Notes: generated by a model not told the origin, from the sequence alone. 64,000 nucleotides of DNA from Orthonyx spaldingii (GCA_013397795.1 VZTJ01000255.1:848017-912016), one strand, 5' to 3'. Positions 10,882 to 25,455 are shown, counted from the stretch's first letter. Program-made: numbers and translations.

Positions 10882-13800
10882 AACCAACACCTTTTCTACA
10901 CCACCACCATGGCTTCTTGTGTGTCTCTGTCAGTGTTGCAGTGGCAATGTGGAAGGGACTGTGCTCCCTTCTCAGAAGAAAAGAAGTGAGTAATTTTCAG
11001 AAAATGTGACCCTTAGGAAGGCTTAGTTTGCGGAGTAGGGGGTCAAAATTGTGGTTTTTTTGGTGATCTTACCCCTCTTAGAATTACATCATCATTTTTA
11101 TACTCCCCTAAATCATACCAATTACTCTAAATATGTACCGACATATACCAAAGTAGCTAAAAAGGAACAATTACGATACTATTTGGCATGGTTACAGCAT
11201 CTGTGAAAAAGACATCTTTTATGTGTAACACAATTTGTCCAGAATTAATGAAAATATCCAGGGCTGTTTTTATGAAGTAATTTGTCACATTAAACTAAAA
11301 AAACCTAAGGTTATGTTGGACATGAAAAGAAACTCCCTGAAGGTCAAAGCAATTAAACATTGAAACAACCCATCAACCCAGGGGTCACCAAGGCCTCATC
11401 TAATGAGAACGTTCAAATGAGAGGAAATCCTGCAATCGTCTCTACTCATTTCTTCGCCAGGTTAAATACCCATTTGAAGTCCTGGCACAGCACAGCCGAT
11501 GGAAAAATTCCCATGGGCTTGATTGGAACTGTGATTCTGGTTTTTTTTTTTTTCCCTTGGATTTTAGTAAAATCTTTGTATTTCAATTAGATCTGGAATA
11601 GTTTGCATCTTCTATGAATTCACCTAAACCAAAAGACCTGAAAGGAATTTAGTGGTAGCATCTTCAATAGCTTTTTTTCTTCTTCCATATAAATACGAAC
11701 AGCTAACATTTGGATGTTGCAAAGAGATTCAGATTTAGTCGTTTCTTAGGGAATGTGTGTTTGTGTGTGTGTATTCATAATCAAAAATAACTACTGCAGA
11801 AAGCTTCTTTAGAAGAGAACAATCCAACAGGGGAAGAGTGCTTAGACAAACAAGATTATAGTGTGATTTTAGCACCCAGTCAAATCTTTTCATAGCTTGG
11901 AAATCTTGATAATAAAAGGACTCATCACTAATAAACTGAGAATTTGTGTGCTGCCCTAACCTTCTGAAATTTGATATAAGAAGACTTATAAATACCTCTC
12001 CTTTGAAACTGGTTTTGAGAAATGCCAGGTAAGCTCATGCAGATTTGTGGAAAGAACTATGTGGGTCAAATGCTACCAATTTCTTTGTGAGCCTCACATT
12101 GGCAAACTGTTTTATATCTGGTAATGATAGCACAGCACAGAGCAGTTTCTGGATACTTCTTCCCTTTTGTGCTTGACTGTTTTGGTGTTGGCATTAACAC
12201 TGCTCCCTCTTGTTTTCCACTCTTCCTTCCTATTCTTCTTGGTGTATGAATATATGAGAAGTGTACATTACTCAGTTATTGGTATTGTGTTCTATAGGCT
12301 ATAATTTCCACAGGCAATTCCCTGCTTTGGAGCAGGTTCTTTTACTATAAACTAACAAAGCCAAGGAAAAAGGGATCAATGTTTTTGTGAAATATTTGTG
12401 CATTCAATATATTTTTGTATTAGACAGAAGGATAGAAGACAAAAGAAGTGCTTGGGACTATGTACCATAATCTGTCCATGTACAGAGGTCCACAAGATTC
12501 TGTGCAGGGACTGGGAGCAAAACCAGTGCAAGTTTGGAGTTCATTAAATGGTGATGAAACGTGATAGCCTTTTATTTGTAGCAGCTGAAGTCATGATCCA
12601 GTTAGATTAGGAACATGCATTGTTTATAAGACAAAATTTAGTATTTTCTGCCTTTTTGGCTAAGTGGGGTATAATGCCTTCCTCTTTTCTACACTTGACT
12701 GCTCATCAACTTTTAGTTCAGTTAGAACAAAAATGGTATTTTGTAGTGTGGAGATGGCATTACAATCACTGATGCTGATGTTTTATAAGCAATCACCATA
12801 TACAAATGGGAAATGGCTCAAAACGCACTTCACAATGATTTATCCATAACTTCACTAATTCTCCACTGTTAAACAGTGATATCAGTGCTCTAACCATGTC
12901 AGACATCATTCGTGTCTTGGTTTCCTTCCACAGTTGTTAAGTTTGAGGGTTCATTTAAAGTGCTTTCTCTGGCAGAACAGCAGGCACATGGAGCTTGCAG
13001 TGATGAAATGTAGTGGTACAAGGACATGGAAGTACATTTAGGAAAGGGAAAATTCAAAATCTACTTCCCCACTGTCAGAAGCGCCACAGAAAATCAGTTT
13101 GAGACACCGATTTTCTTAAAGGAATTAGGATTTAGACATGCCACAATCATTAATATTGTCAATGCATAAAACAGCTCAGCAGTGTTTTATGTCTGAGAGG
13201 TTTATTTTTATGGCCTGTCACTGCCTTTACATGATGCAGGTACATGGCTCAGCCAGGTTTCAGGCACTGTTTGCAGGGGAAGGAAGAAGTTGGAGTGTTT
13301 CTGAAAAACTTTTTGGCATTAAAAGGAATATTTTTAGGGCTAAATGGGTGTCCTTCAAAAAAGAATAAGTCAGAAGGTTGCACCAGATTAAGAACTTAGC
13401 ATTTTGAACATTGCTGGAAAAAATATTATAAAAGATGTTAACAAAAAGCTTGCAAAAAGGCAAAGTCTGAACTCTTATTCACTCTGCCAGGCAAGTTCAC
13501 AGTCCTGTGGAGCAGGGCAGTGCAGTCTGGGGATACCCAATGCATGGCAGGAACCACACTGTACTGGGGAAATGGGAGCACTGCACTGGCAAAAGGGGTT
13601 CTGCCCAAAACCAAGAAAAGACCATCAGAGATTGTTTCCCCCATGAACTGTTCTGTGCCCCAGATATTGCTTCTTCAAAGCCTGCATTCAGAGCTGACAG
13701 CAGCACCTTCCTGTCATCTCTCCCTTCAGTGTCTGCAAAGGAATGCATTTTCCTCTGAGATGGTACTTATTGTCTGCTTCTCCCGGCAGAAAATATATGC

Positions 13801-16800
13801 ACTTGTAGGGCGTGATTCCTCTTATCTACTACTGCTTGAGCAGAAGGATTACTTTTTGGTTACATAAGTCACCCCCCCAAAGGCTTGGTGGAGATCTATG
13901 TTTTCTGGGGCTTATATTGACCCATAAGATTTTTCTCCTTTTCCTCTTTCCAACATTTTTCTTCTTTTATTAGGCTGTAAAGACATACAATCTGAAAGGA
14001 CAAGTTTTAGATTTAATTTTTGGCCTTTAGTCTTCTCCAACCTAAATGATTTCCGTGCTTTTAAAGGAACACAGAGCAACGGCTGACTGAAACTTGGTCC
14101 AGGTTCTGTGACCAGATGCTGGTTCTGTGTGAACCAGAGATGAGGAGATGCCTCATGAGCTCAACTCACCCACGCCATCCCAGAGGGAAGGTTCATGTTC
14201 TAGCTTTCATTTTCAGTGGTTGGCTATGGAAATGGAAGTGATTTTTCACAGCTTGTTCTACCCCACCAGCACAGCCCAGTTTCTTCCAGCTCCTGTCTGT
14301 TTTATGCTTGGTTGATAATAGTTGTTAAGTGTAAAATGTTGTATATTGAATTTTACCATTTCACAAATGGTATTTGTAGATGGAGCTAATAACAATCTTG
14401 GAACCAGGCAAAACAGGAGTGCAACCCATGCAGATAATGACAGACAACAGGGAGTATTGGGCGAACAGGGAGTAGAGGGCACTGATCTCTCAGGGGTTTC
14501 CAAGAGTGACTGGGGATTCTGCCTCCTTTCGAAACTCTCCCTCCTCCAGTCACTAACTGGAGGAAAGATAATGAGCTTTTGTAGTAGGCATGGAACTGCT
14601 AATAAAAGCTTGTCTTGCTGACATCCCTTTATTGAAATTATTACGTGTTCTTTTTCATGTTGAAGCAAGATTAAAACAACCCTAGGATATCACTGTTTTA
14701 TTGGAGCCAGAAGTCTACACAGTGCCAGAAGAGACAAAAATCTAAACCAAATTCATACCTACAAGTTGGAGGTGAGGATTTAATCATCTTTTCCAACAGA
14801 TACCATCAGACAAAGTGATCTTTTAAGAAGAGGCTGACTTTCTATTGACAGAGATGGACAGAGACATTGAATGATCTCAGTGCCAAAACTAAAAGAAGAA
14901 TGTAGCTGGATCAGCAAAATGTCATGGCTAATAGTATCAAAAGCAACCAAAATAATTAAAAAGCAATAGGTCAGTCACATTGCCATACTCTGAAGACTGT
15001 AATAAATAATTAAAAATTCAAACCAACCCAGCCTCAGTATTATGGAAATCAAACTGGACTTTAGGGAAATTTTTTTGTGACTAGATGGTCAGACATAGGA
15101 CCATCTTACCCTTCAACACACCCCCCAGTTTTTTTCCAAACTCTTAAGAAATGAAGGTTAAAGAGAAGGTGATAAGCCAAGATGATTCAGAGACAATGGT
15201 AATTTACTTATGATAACTGAATAATAGCAACACAATTCAAATCAGATAAAACACAATCACAAACAAGATGTAGGATTATCCATGTTGAAATAAAAGGATC
15301 AAACACTCACAGAGACATTGATTGCACTTGGGGGTATTTTGAATCTGGATCATGTAAAACTTTTGCATGAACTTAATTTATTCCCATTAGCTCGGAGAAT
15401 GTAAATGGAGAAACTGCAGTACATCAAATTATATATGTGCCTAGATGGTTGCAGCATCAGACTGTAGGATGAATATGACCAACACAAGTTGAAATAATCA
15501 GCTAAAAGACAGTCAGAGAAGAGAGACAGGATATGAAAATAGTTAAAAGGCAACAGAAAAAGGCAGCAAAAACTTGTGCAGAAGTTTCAAAAAGGAGTTT
15601 TACTGTGTAACAAAAAGAGATCTTGATCAACTTGAAACAACTTTGTGGGACTGGAAGCTTACCTGGATTTTTGCTTTCTAAAAGTGACACTGTCAAACAT
15701 TTTGAGTGCATTGTTATCTAATTATATTTTATAAAATAAGTTTGAAATGTGATTTTTATTTATTTTCCCCTTATTCAGTTCTGGAGACACAGAAATACAG
15801 GTATCTCATGAAGATGAAATACTGTCACTGACATCACTGATGACTTCCCAGCCACTTGGCCCTGCAGGCAGCAAGAGGAGCCACATTCATCCTATGGGTT
15901 GGAGCCATTGTTGGGGCGATATGTGCTGCCTCAACAATGTGCCCTGCCTCCTGTGGCCCCCCAAGTTAGGTGGGCCTCCCTGGCCATTTTGCTGTCTACA
16001 GTTAATTTCACATGATTAGGTGAAACAGAAAACCAAAATACAGAAAAATTCCCGTACCATAAGTCCTTACTCCAATAAGGAGATTGTACCTTACAGCTGG
16101 TCTTATTCAACAAAGCAGGTATGAAAGAAAGTAAGTGTCCCACTAAGACTGTCAAAGGAAAGTATATCAAAATCTTTTCTGATCCAGTTGGCTCATTAAT
16201 CAGTTATTTTCTTAACAAATTCACCATTAACAGAATGATCCATTTCAAGATTGGTGCAAGAATCCAGTTTTAACAATTTGTCAGTAGAATGGAGGAGTTC
16301 AAAAATCTCTTGACCAAAATCATGAGTCATACCACTCTTAGTTTTGAATTAAACAGTGTAGAATATAAAAAGACATAGAACCAGATTTCATGTTTGTTGC
16401 AATGGCATCCATTCCAGTTATTCCACTGAATTCAGTTGAATTCCAAAGAATTCATGCTTTCTGCTGAAGCTGAATTTGGTTAGTAAATTTGATTGCTGGT
16501 AGACAGCACTGCATATTATTCTTACTGACACCTTGCACATTGTTTTCAGCTGTAGATCCCAAAATGTACACTGGACACTGAAGATCCTGCTTGTGACCTT
16601 GATGCCAGCAAACCCATAAAATATCAAGACTCATACAGAGGTTTTTGTGATGTTGGTAGGAATATGTATGTCTCAAAGCCGTAAGGGACAGGTGTCATAA
16701 CAAACACAGTCAGCCAAGTTCACTGCTGCTGATGACCATGGTAAAATTTCAGCACAGATAAGATATGAGACTGGTGTAAGTGGTTCAAAAGGTAACATAC

Positions 16801-18325
16801 TGATTCTGTACATGTTCTGAGTCAAAAGATCCTGTGAAGCTGAAACTAACAACTATGAGTGCAAGAAGACAATGTACAGATACCGATTAATCAAAACATT
16901 CCCTTCAACATCACCTTTATGTGCTATAACCTTTAGGAGTCCAGTGGAGGAGAAGGGTGTTGTTAGCATGAAAACGTCTGGAGAGGTCATGGTTCTGCTC
17001 TTTGGCATGCATCCCTTGCATCCCTCAGTTCTCCAGGCTTCTGCAAGTTTCTAACTTAAATAACTTGCTTTGGTAGCTATATAATGACTTCTTGCTTGTG
17101 CCCATCCATCCGGTTTACAGCTGCTATAGGACTTATACCAGACTTTAGATTTTTTTCAGCTGCTCTTTTTTTTTTTTTTAATTTTTTTTCCCCAAGAAAT
17201 TGATTCATAGGGAAATACCTCCACACCTTTTCCCCCAGTCTAGCAATGTTATCCACAAATCAATTCTACTAACTTGTGATTGCAATTTATTTAAAGCAAA
17301 ATGATTGGTTGGAGTTTTGATTCAGAGAAAAGTATAAGATAGGGAAAAATCTGATGTCCTGCCAATAAACATCAACCAATGCTGTAACTACGTAAAGAGA
17401 ATCAGAAAAGAGTGGTACCACTGCTGCAGTTTGTCCCAAAACATATGTAGCAAGATATAGTCATCCTAAAAAAAAAGTTTTACTTTTCTTTTTCCAGAAA
17501 AGGATTTCAGAAAAGATGCTTGCTGCAAGCAAAGCTAATAAGTTGCTCTGTTAGCACTGAGATTTACAAAAATTGATTTCCTATTGCATTGTGTCTTCTG
17601 ACTGGATCCTATGGTGTCTAGTAGGGCTCAAGGAAGTAGCAGAGTGTATGTGGGGGTTGGGGTGTTTTTCCGCTCTCAGTATCTTCTCTGGCATCTCTTG
17701 GTGGGCACAAGCGGCCTGCAGCTGCCTTCTCAGACAGGGCACTGGAAAGGTCTGTCCCTTCTGCCATTTGCTTCTCTGCATGAAACATTTAGGAAGAAGA
17801 ATGGCTTTGAACATTGTGCACTTCTGTTGGGTTAAGCTGAAAGTGCTCATGAGTTCAGGAGGAAGGTGGGACAGAGGGGCAATGGTACCTCTGTCTTTTC
17901 CACCCACAGGAACACAGTTTGTGAAAAACCAGCACGACTGTGCAAGCCCTTTTTTCTTAAGAAAGCTAGATTCAAAAATTCCCATTGACTTTGCAGAGCT
18001 CTAAGCCAGGATTATTGCTAGATATCCCCATGGTGTCAGCTGGGTTGATAACCAGAATTACACTGAAAGTTAGGCTAAAAGCATTGAGCATCATATGCTG
18101 GGTGTCTTACATGGCGTGTTATCCTTGTGATATATAACAAGCATTTCCAGGCTATGCAGGACAAACCTGCAGGGCATTGCAAGGACACAAAGGATAGTGG
18201 GGCTGAGGAGGTGGGCTGTATAAACCTGGTGTAGAGGAGATCATCCCAGTTGTAGTTTTCATATCCAGCTGACACAAGAACCAGGGAGAAAATAATCCCT
18301 TTGGATCAGCAGACAGAGGAAAAGC
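10882..18325. other. Unique non-coding DNA, no gene seen
   Basis: Mostly AT-rich, non-repetitive sequence. It includes poly(T) tracts at 11541-11553 and 17166-17179 and a short (TG)n at 11754-11772. A palindrome, CACTGTTAAACAGTG, lies at 12864-12878. Open frames at 13.5-13.9, 14.26-14.67 and 17.57-18.0 kb occur on both strands together and look like chance frames. A short segment near 17,978-18,005 (ATTCCCATTGACTTTGCAG) may be another sauropsid repeat scrap. Confidence 0.55.
11754..11772. repeat. Short (TG)n microsatellite
   Basis: A run of about nine TG units with one T interruption. Confidence 0.8.
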
Positions 18326-18329
18326 ACGT

Positions 18330-18570
18330 GGCTCAATGGGTTAAGGTATAGGCGAGTACGAGCCTGGCCCAGAGGGTGGTGAATGAATGAGCTTCCTCCC
18401 CCTCTCCGTTCCAGCAGAGATCAGGATTCCTTTCCCAGCCCGCCCCCGGGATTCCTTCGGCAGGAGGAAAAGGGAGAAAAGCAAGCCCTTTCTCTCCATG
18501 GGGCGCAGCAGGGACACGGAGCAGCGCTCCCCGCCCGCGCTTCCCCTCCGCACCCCTGTGCTGGCTTCTG
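18330..18570. promoter_or_regulatory. Small CpG cluster
   Basis: About fifteen CpG dinucleotides by hand count fall in roughly 240 bases, within otherwise CpG-poor DNA. GC-box-like words are present (CCCGCCCCCGGG near 18440, CCCCGCCCGCGC near 18530). Both strands stay open here only because stop codons are scarce in GC-rich DNA. It may be an alternative or lncRNA promoter, or simply a GC-rich patch. Confidence 0.4.
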
Positions 18571-18691
18571 GGTGCTGCAGACATAAGTTGAGGGTTGCTC
18601 TTACGAAATGAAAAAAACATTTGCAGGACTTTTTCTTCCCTTGAGGGCAAAGACAGAATCTAGGTGAGGAAAGGCACACGACTGAGATTTG

Positions 18692-18716
18692 CTGTTTAAC
18701 ATTGTCTGTTAAACAG
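18692..18716. repeat. Perfect 9-bp inverted repeat
   Basis: CTGTTTAAC (18692-18700) and GTTAAACAG (18708-18716) form a perfect stem around a 7-base spacer. A similar GTTAAACAG word occurs in the palindrome at 12864-12878. The function is unknown and chance is possible. Confidence 0.5.
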
Positions 18717-18719
18717 AAA

Positions 18720-21700
18720 GATGAATTGAGACCCCTTTGAAAATGTGGTTCTTATCTTTCTTTGAGCAGAATAAATAAGGTGACTGCAGCTAATATTACT
18801 TTTCTAACCCTGTCACCTGGGGGTTTCAGCACATTTTGTGAACTTTCTTCACTTACCTCTCTTGGAACGCATCTCTGATGATGGCAAGTACTACTTTCTT
18901 CATTTTGGAGGGGGGAGCTCTAAGTGCTGATGAAAGGTTTTGCCCAAATACTTCAGGAAACCTGTAGCAGAAAGAGGAAGCAGAATAATTTGAAAAATCA
19001 GTCCTTTCACATTTGTGTCATTGTTTCATTTTAATTCAAATAACTTCAAAGATTTGCATTGCAACAGACATTTTCTGGGGCATTTTCTAACATCCTGAGC
19101 CCACTGAAGTGTACTGAGCCCACTGAAGTGTACTGAGCCCACTGAAGTCAAAGGACCATCCTTAGACTAAGTTGCTGTGTGAACTTATCCTCATCTGGCT
19201 TATGATCAATAGCCCACCATAACACTGGGGCCAAGAGTTTATAAACATTAATCTTGACTCAGAACTATTTAGGATCATTGACCAACCTTACAGAAAGTCA
19301 GTGTATGGCTCTGTAAATTAAAAACATTATCTTCTTCACATAATTTAAAATATCCTTTAACCTTTCCTGGGGAAGAAGAGGTCTTAGCACAGTGGACATA
19401 GTTGGAAATGCATTTCTTTCTGGCATGTTCTGTCTTCTTTGTCAGTAAATTCTACTGTGGTGCACAGTTCATGAAAAAGTAGACCTGGGTTTTGGTTTTC
19501 CTTTTTTTTTTTTTTCATTTGGAGAACGATTGACAGTGTGGCGTGCTGGCCAACAGCCAGGCATACAAGCCATTCTTTGTTGGTTGCATGTGTACCCACA
19601 TGTTTTGAAACAAATTAGAGGGATGAGTGTGAGCAGAGTCACAGATTTGCTCTTTGGATCCAATGGTGGAAGCAACTGTATGCAAGTATTTGTGACTTTC
19701 TCAAGAGTTTTTGGTGCTGTTGTAAACACTTTCAATTTAAACCTAGGTCATAGACCAATATCTTCTTAGAGGCATACTCATGGCTTATCTGGAGATGCAT
19801 TTGTGTCCCTTAGCTACATGTTTACAAGAGTCCATTTTGTGTCAAAATATTCCGAAAGACCAGCTTGGATATGCTTCTGCCTGTCAGCCAGAAAACAATC
19901 TTCTTTCTTCCCCTACCCCTTCCACTCCCTTCTTCCCTCTCCACAGCATATTCTGGATAAAATTGGTGCTGAGACTCATGGGGAAAAAAAGAACAAAAAA
20001 TGGTAAAAATAATAATCTGGGTAATAACTGCGTAGCAGTTTCTTCTACTGCAGTCATTTCAATGTATTGGCTGGGCTTGATATCCCTTTCTCTTCAGCTG
20101 GTTCCCTGAAGAAGGCTGGGATGCCATTTTCCCTGGGATGGGACACCATCCTGTCAGGCAAGTGACAGTACTGGTCAACACGAAACCGTGTGCGAGCTGA
20201 GGGACCCAAGTGCTGGGAGATGGTGTCATGGCTCACTTTCTGTTCTGTTCCTTGCTCCAGCAAAGAGGATCACTGGGGGGAGTAAAGGAAAAGAGATCCT
20301 GGCACTGACCTGCAGTTATGGAAGGAAGGAAGAAGCTTCAGGGGATGCATTCCCAAAATGTCTGGTTTGGCATGTTTGACTCTATGGGTGCAGCTTCATG
20401 GACGATGGGACAGTTGCATCTGTTTACACCAGAGATATTTTTGGACTAAAAGACAGAAAGAAGCAAATCTCAGGGAACCAGAATTCTAGAGACAGAATTA
20501 CAGATACTACTGAATCCCCAATGTATTTTTAAACTTCATTTTAAAGGGAAAACAATGGGAAAAAAGCCTCAAAGGCACATATTTAAGTGTTAGTTTCAAA
20601 GTAATACCTCCTCAGAGACCTGACTTTATCACTACTGAAAGGAGAAAGCAGAAAATGGAATTGTTTTTGTTGTTCTATCATGTTTATGACATGACAAAAA
20701 CGTAGAGTTCTTCTGCCTTCTGCTTTTCACCTTGTTGAACTGCTGTCAGAGTTCTGTAAATCGTTTGCACCATAAACAAGCTTTGTGAGTGAAAGGGCAA
20801 GTGCTGAGAAAAGCCAAAGGCAGAGATTTTATACTGAATTTTTTCTTACAGAGATAACTGACTTCAGCATGGACCAGCTTCACCTAGATCTGGGAAGAAA
20901 AGCAAAGCATCATTGAAGGCAACAGCATAATGAAGCTCAAGCAACAGGAAATGGGCTGACTCTGAATGTGTTGGTTTTATTCTTAGACAAAGAGCAAGAT
21001 AATTGCGACTGAGAGGATTTGGTTTTGAGCAGGAGCTACTGCCTTGTTTCTCCTTAGCATTTCAGCCACTGATGTGGAAAGATTGACATCCCTTACACAG
21101 GAGTACTGCCTGGAAGCTGCCTGCTGTTGTGATGCCCTGACTGTTACTAATTGCAGTGTAAAGTTTGGAGGACTATCTGTCCACGTGCACCAGTGATGGG
21201 ATATGAAGACAGGAGGAGAAGAGGATGCATTTTGCTTGCACATGTGGCTATTGCAGTGTCAGGATCCAGCACAGCAGGCAGTTCTGCTCCTTTGGCAGAG
21301 AGCCATCACGCAGGAGAAAGGCATTGGCGCGGTTCACAGCATGGCAATGACAGGCTGGGATAACCTGGTCCCATGGGGAACACTTGTTGTTTCAGTGCAA
21401 AGTGAGAGGCTTAGCAGGGGAATGTGCTTCTGTTCTATTTTGCAAAGTCTTGCTGCAGAAGCACGGGAAGGAGGCTGGAGAGAAAGGGTCACACAAATAA
21501 ATGCATCTTCAGCTCACTGAAGACTGCATAAATTCAGTTTGTTCCCAGTGTCCTCTTTGCAAATATGGTACCCCAGAGAGATGAGAATAGTATTTAAGGA
21601 GATTGAGAGCCATTATTGATCTTACATTACATGGGTAAACCCAAATCCACCTCTGCTGGAGCCCACTAAATCCAGGCACATCTCATGCAAATACCTGTAG

Positions 21701-24700
21701 ACTAAGTTCAGCTTGTGCTTCCAAGGGAAAAATTTGTGCGATTGGTCTCTTCAGTAGTTCAAGGTGCAAAAACCTTTCTGTCTTACATGCTTAGCTCTGC
21801 TTTGCTTGTTACATCTGGGACCTTTTAGAAGAGCATATGACACAGTCCAGTACTAATTTCTTTGAACATATTTTTTTTTCTTCCCAATTTGCTACTACCC
21901 TTTCACCACTGCTTCAGTATGTCTACACGGTTTATGCAATGGGGGGCTTAATGTAACCATGAACTCTTAAAAATATCACAATATCAATAATTGACAATAA
22001 AAAGCACAAATGCATATCTTAGAAATGAATAAAAAAGACGCAGAGCCTGGGTTTAACTGATGTTATGAAGTCTCAGAGAGCTGTGCTCTGCTGGGTGCTC
22101 TTGGCTGGGTATTCTGCCTATGGAGGGCTTAACATTTTTGACACCAGGGATTCTCCATGTAAATCTACTTTGAATATGGAACTCAGATGTATTATCTGGT
22201 GTTTTTACTTCCTTACTGGGGAAGAAATTGAGGAAGGGCTGGGAGAGGCTCCTCCACCTGAAACAGGTTAATGATAGAAACTTGTCTTCTACTAATGGGA
22301 AATTCAAATAGAGATCATCAGGGCAAAAAAGTGGATTTGGCCTAGGGAAAACCCATTTTTCCTATCTAGTCCAGAAGGGGAGAAAAACAAGTTATAGATA
22401 TGTGTCTGATGACACTGATAAGAAGTTCACACAATTAAAGGATATACAGGTTATTATAGAAAGGATTTCTCAGGAGATGTTGGGGAAACACAGGTGAAAA
22501 ACTGACCAAGCATGTCCTGCCCACCAGCCAGGAAGGCACTGTGGTCTGGAAGATGTCAGAGGCAGAGAGGGAGACCAAAAGGATCTGGTTTTAGCAGTAT
22601 GTCTCTTCAAAGCAATGGACAAGGAGAGGAGGAAAGAGACCAGAAGAGGAGAGAGGAATCATAAAGATTTATATTCTTTAGATCTGTGCGTTTCTATGTC
22701 ACTAAAGACAAGACAGTGTGATTCTGAAACTCCTGATTATTTCATCTCAGATGGCTGTCTAAGGTACATGGCACGAATTCTTTCCTGGAGATGCTTGCTT
22801 CTCACCATGGACCGCATATGGAGTCTTGGTAGAAGGAACCTTTCCTTCAATACTCCTAATTTTTGTCTCCGAATAACAAGCTTGTGGTTTTCCTAAGTGA
22901 AACTGGCAGTCTGAATCTTGTCCCCAGCGTGCTTCTTAATTACACTGTAGCTGTTAAGCTGTAGAGATGCTCCTTGAAGAATGGTCTGAAAATAAAGCTA
23001 AGAATAAACTCAGGTGCCTTGCTGAAGCAGCACCTAAGCACTAATTTTTAAAGGCAAGACCCCAGACACCTTTGTCTGAGCCTCTAACTAACTGTGAGGT
23101 GTGTGATGACCATGGAAAGGAAATAATATGCATTTAGGGGATAAGAAGTTAAATTACGATTGGCACTAGCAATCTTTGGATCCCACATGGCTTGAGAATG
23201 CTCTGATGATTTCATTGATATCCACTTCATTCAAACAGGCATCAAAAGTGCCATTACATCCTGTTTCCAGGAGTTGTGACTCACTCCAAAGGGAGAGCTC
23301 AGCTCAAGCCCAGGGTCAATTCTGCAGCCACTGGTAGTGCTAAGGAAAGTCTGGCAGGAGATTAGACAGAAATGTACATTCAATAAAATCAAAAGGATTT
23401 TGTCTCCCTAAAGGTTTGGAAGAAATGAGTTTATAGATAACTGTTTGCCCTATGGACATCATTCTTTAACTTTCACTGAGGCAGCACATGCTGTTATCCT
23501 ATAGACATCCAACAAAGCAAATGATAAGGAATAGATGATTTTCCTGGCCAGTTCTATAGCACATTTAATACTTTTTTAAGGATAGATCTTCTATGAAACT
23601 TGTATCAACTTCAAGGTTATTTTTAATGGCTTTAGAGTTTGCCAGCTACTAATGGTATTTCTTTGGAAGCCTCCAAAACCATCCCAAACCTCCACTTTCA
23701 GACTTTCATTTAATTGTCTGTCTAAGAGATTGTAACTTTGAAGACAAAGTCCCATAGCTTCGATCTTCTTTATCCTTCTTTGACTTAGCTTGACATTTGG
23801 ATTTTTCTGTGTCACCCTTATGCAACTGAATTACAAGCATTTTCTTTTAGAATCAATATCTTTGATAATTTTCTACATGGCTTAAAACTCAGAAATTAAT
23901 TGATAACATAATCTTTTTAAAGCCAAGTAAAAGATTAAAAGTTAGAAAGTTTCTTAGTGAGCAATAGAGTAATTCTTAAATATTTTTTGCTTCCTTGCCT
24001 AGTCTCGCCTTGCCTTCTTCCCTTGCTTTTCCCTCTCCTAGACAAGGTGTACTGAACCCTTAACAGAAACATATCATGCCAGTGACTAGGTGTTTTCAAT
24101 TAATTTTTTTCTTGGAGATTTTTTTGGGACTTCCATTTGCAAGTTGATCTGAAAACTTTATTTTGATTTAGAAATGCTGAATTGACTTTCTGAAAATCCC
24201 CCTTTATCATTACAGAGACATTATTAGCTAACCATCTTTTAAAAAGACATTTCTTACTCCAAAACTCTGATACTCTGCATTACTTTCAGGAATAGATTTC
24301 ATACTCCTTTCACTGTTTGAATTTTATCTTCTTTGCAGAAAGAACAGAATAAAAGACTTGCAATAAGCAGTGTACTTGGTGATTTTTTTTTCCTTTTGGG
24401 ATTACCTGCGAACAAAGCTATCAGAAATGAAAAGATAAGTGGATTATTACTGGTCACCAGGCTACGTGGCACCACATCTCATGGGGCCACCAGCACAAAT
24501 CAGCTGCTGCTTTACAGCGTATTTCTAACTGGAACATTGGGTGGTTCCCCCTCAGTACAGCCGAGCAGCAGCTGAGATCACTCACCACTGAGGGTGTTTG
24601 GTGTGGAGGGACCAGGCTGGCCTGCTTTGAGTGTCTCTGTCACAAATTCGTGCGTATGCTGAACTTTGTGAACTTCTCTTGCTGCTGCCCATGGTTGTGA

Positions 24701-25455
24701 CAGGACAGACCATGGAAACTTTATGGGAGCTGCTTCTTTGTGAAGTGTGAGATGTTGACACGGTGAAGCAGCATTGATACAGTAAAGCATCCAGTGGTTG
24801 TCACTTGGGGAGCATTTCCTGTGACACAGACAGCAGCTGGACAGAGGTGATTGATTTATGGCAGACTTGGACTGATATGATGAAACACTGTGGCCACTGC
24901 TTCTTGGTGGAGTCAGAGAAAATAATGGGGTGAGGTTAATTCATATCATCCCACAGAACCAGAATAAGAACACCAGGATTTGCAAGCGAAGCAAGGGGCC
25001 TTCGTGACAGTGACTGGTTTGCAGAGCTTGCCCTGAATCTGTTCCCACAACAGCTGTCTGAAGAAATGGATGGAGCAAGGTTTTGGCACTTGCTTTCATA
25101 TTTGGGATCCTTAAATTGCTGATTAGTTGTATTTCAGGTGCCTCTCTGCTGTCAAGAAGAACTTTGGGCTACACGCACTAGCAGTCTTTGAGGAGAAGAA
25201 GGTACTGAAAGCAAGACAGTGCTGTAGGCAGCCAACTAACTTGGCCAGTGACATATTTATGCTTTAGATGATGTGCCCTGTATGTTTGCTAGGTTCAAGC
25301 AGAGTATTTTTATTTGGCATTGTCTCTGCACACTGTAAGTTATCAGTTTGCAGGTCTGGTACAGGTAAGCAGAGCTTGTCTGCCCCCATCACTGTGGGTA
25401 TATGTGGAGAGGGAAGGAAGCAAAGAGCTCCTTGCAAGTCAGGGTAAACACCATG
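18720..25455. other. Unique non-coding DNA, no gene seen
   Basis: Apart from the 19-bp tandem repeat at 19.1 kb and a T14 tract at 19502-19515, this stretch shows no repeat family, CpG cluster or convincing exon. GC is slightly higher around 20.1-20.3 and 21.1-21.5 kb. Confidence 0.55.
19095..19148 (+). repeat. 19-bp tandem repeat, 2.8 copies
   Basis: The unit CTGAGCCCACTGAAGTGTA starts at 19095, 19114 and 19133, and the third copy is cut after 16 bases. The copies are identical, which suggests a recent duplication. The unit and its right flank (ACTGAAGTCAAAGGACCA) resemble the 'CACTGAAGTCAATGGGAC' core of a dispersed sauropsid repeat. Confidence 0.9.

Noticed and set aside
14258..14668. 136-codon minus-strand frame
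   Set aside because: It is mirrored by an open frame on the plus strand, and no splice context or domain is visible.
17573..18004. 143- and 134-codon frames on opposite strands
   Set aside because: Mutually antisense chance frames; neither looks like a known protein.
17978..18005. ATTCCCATTGACTTTGCAG as a repeat copy
   Set aside because: Too short to separate from chance; mentioned only in passing in the segment description.
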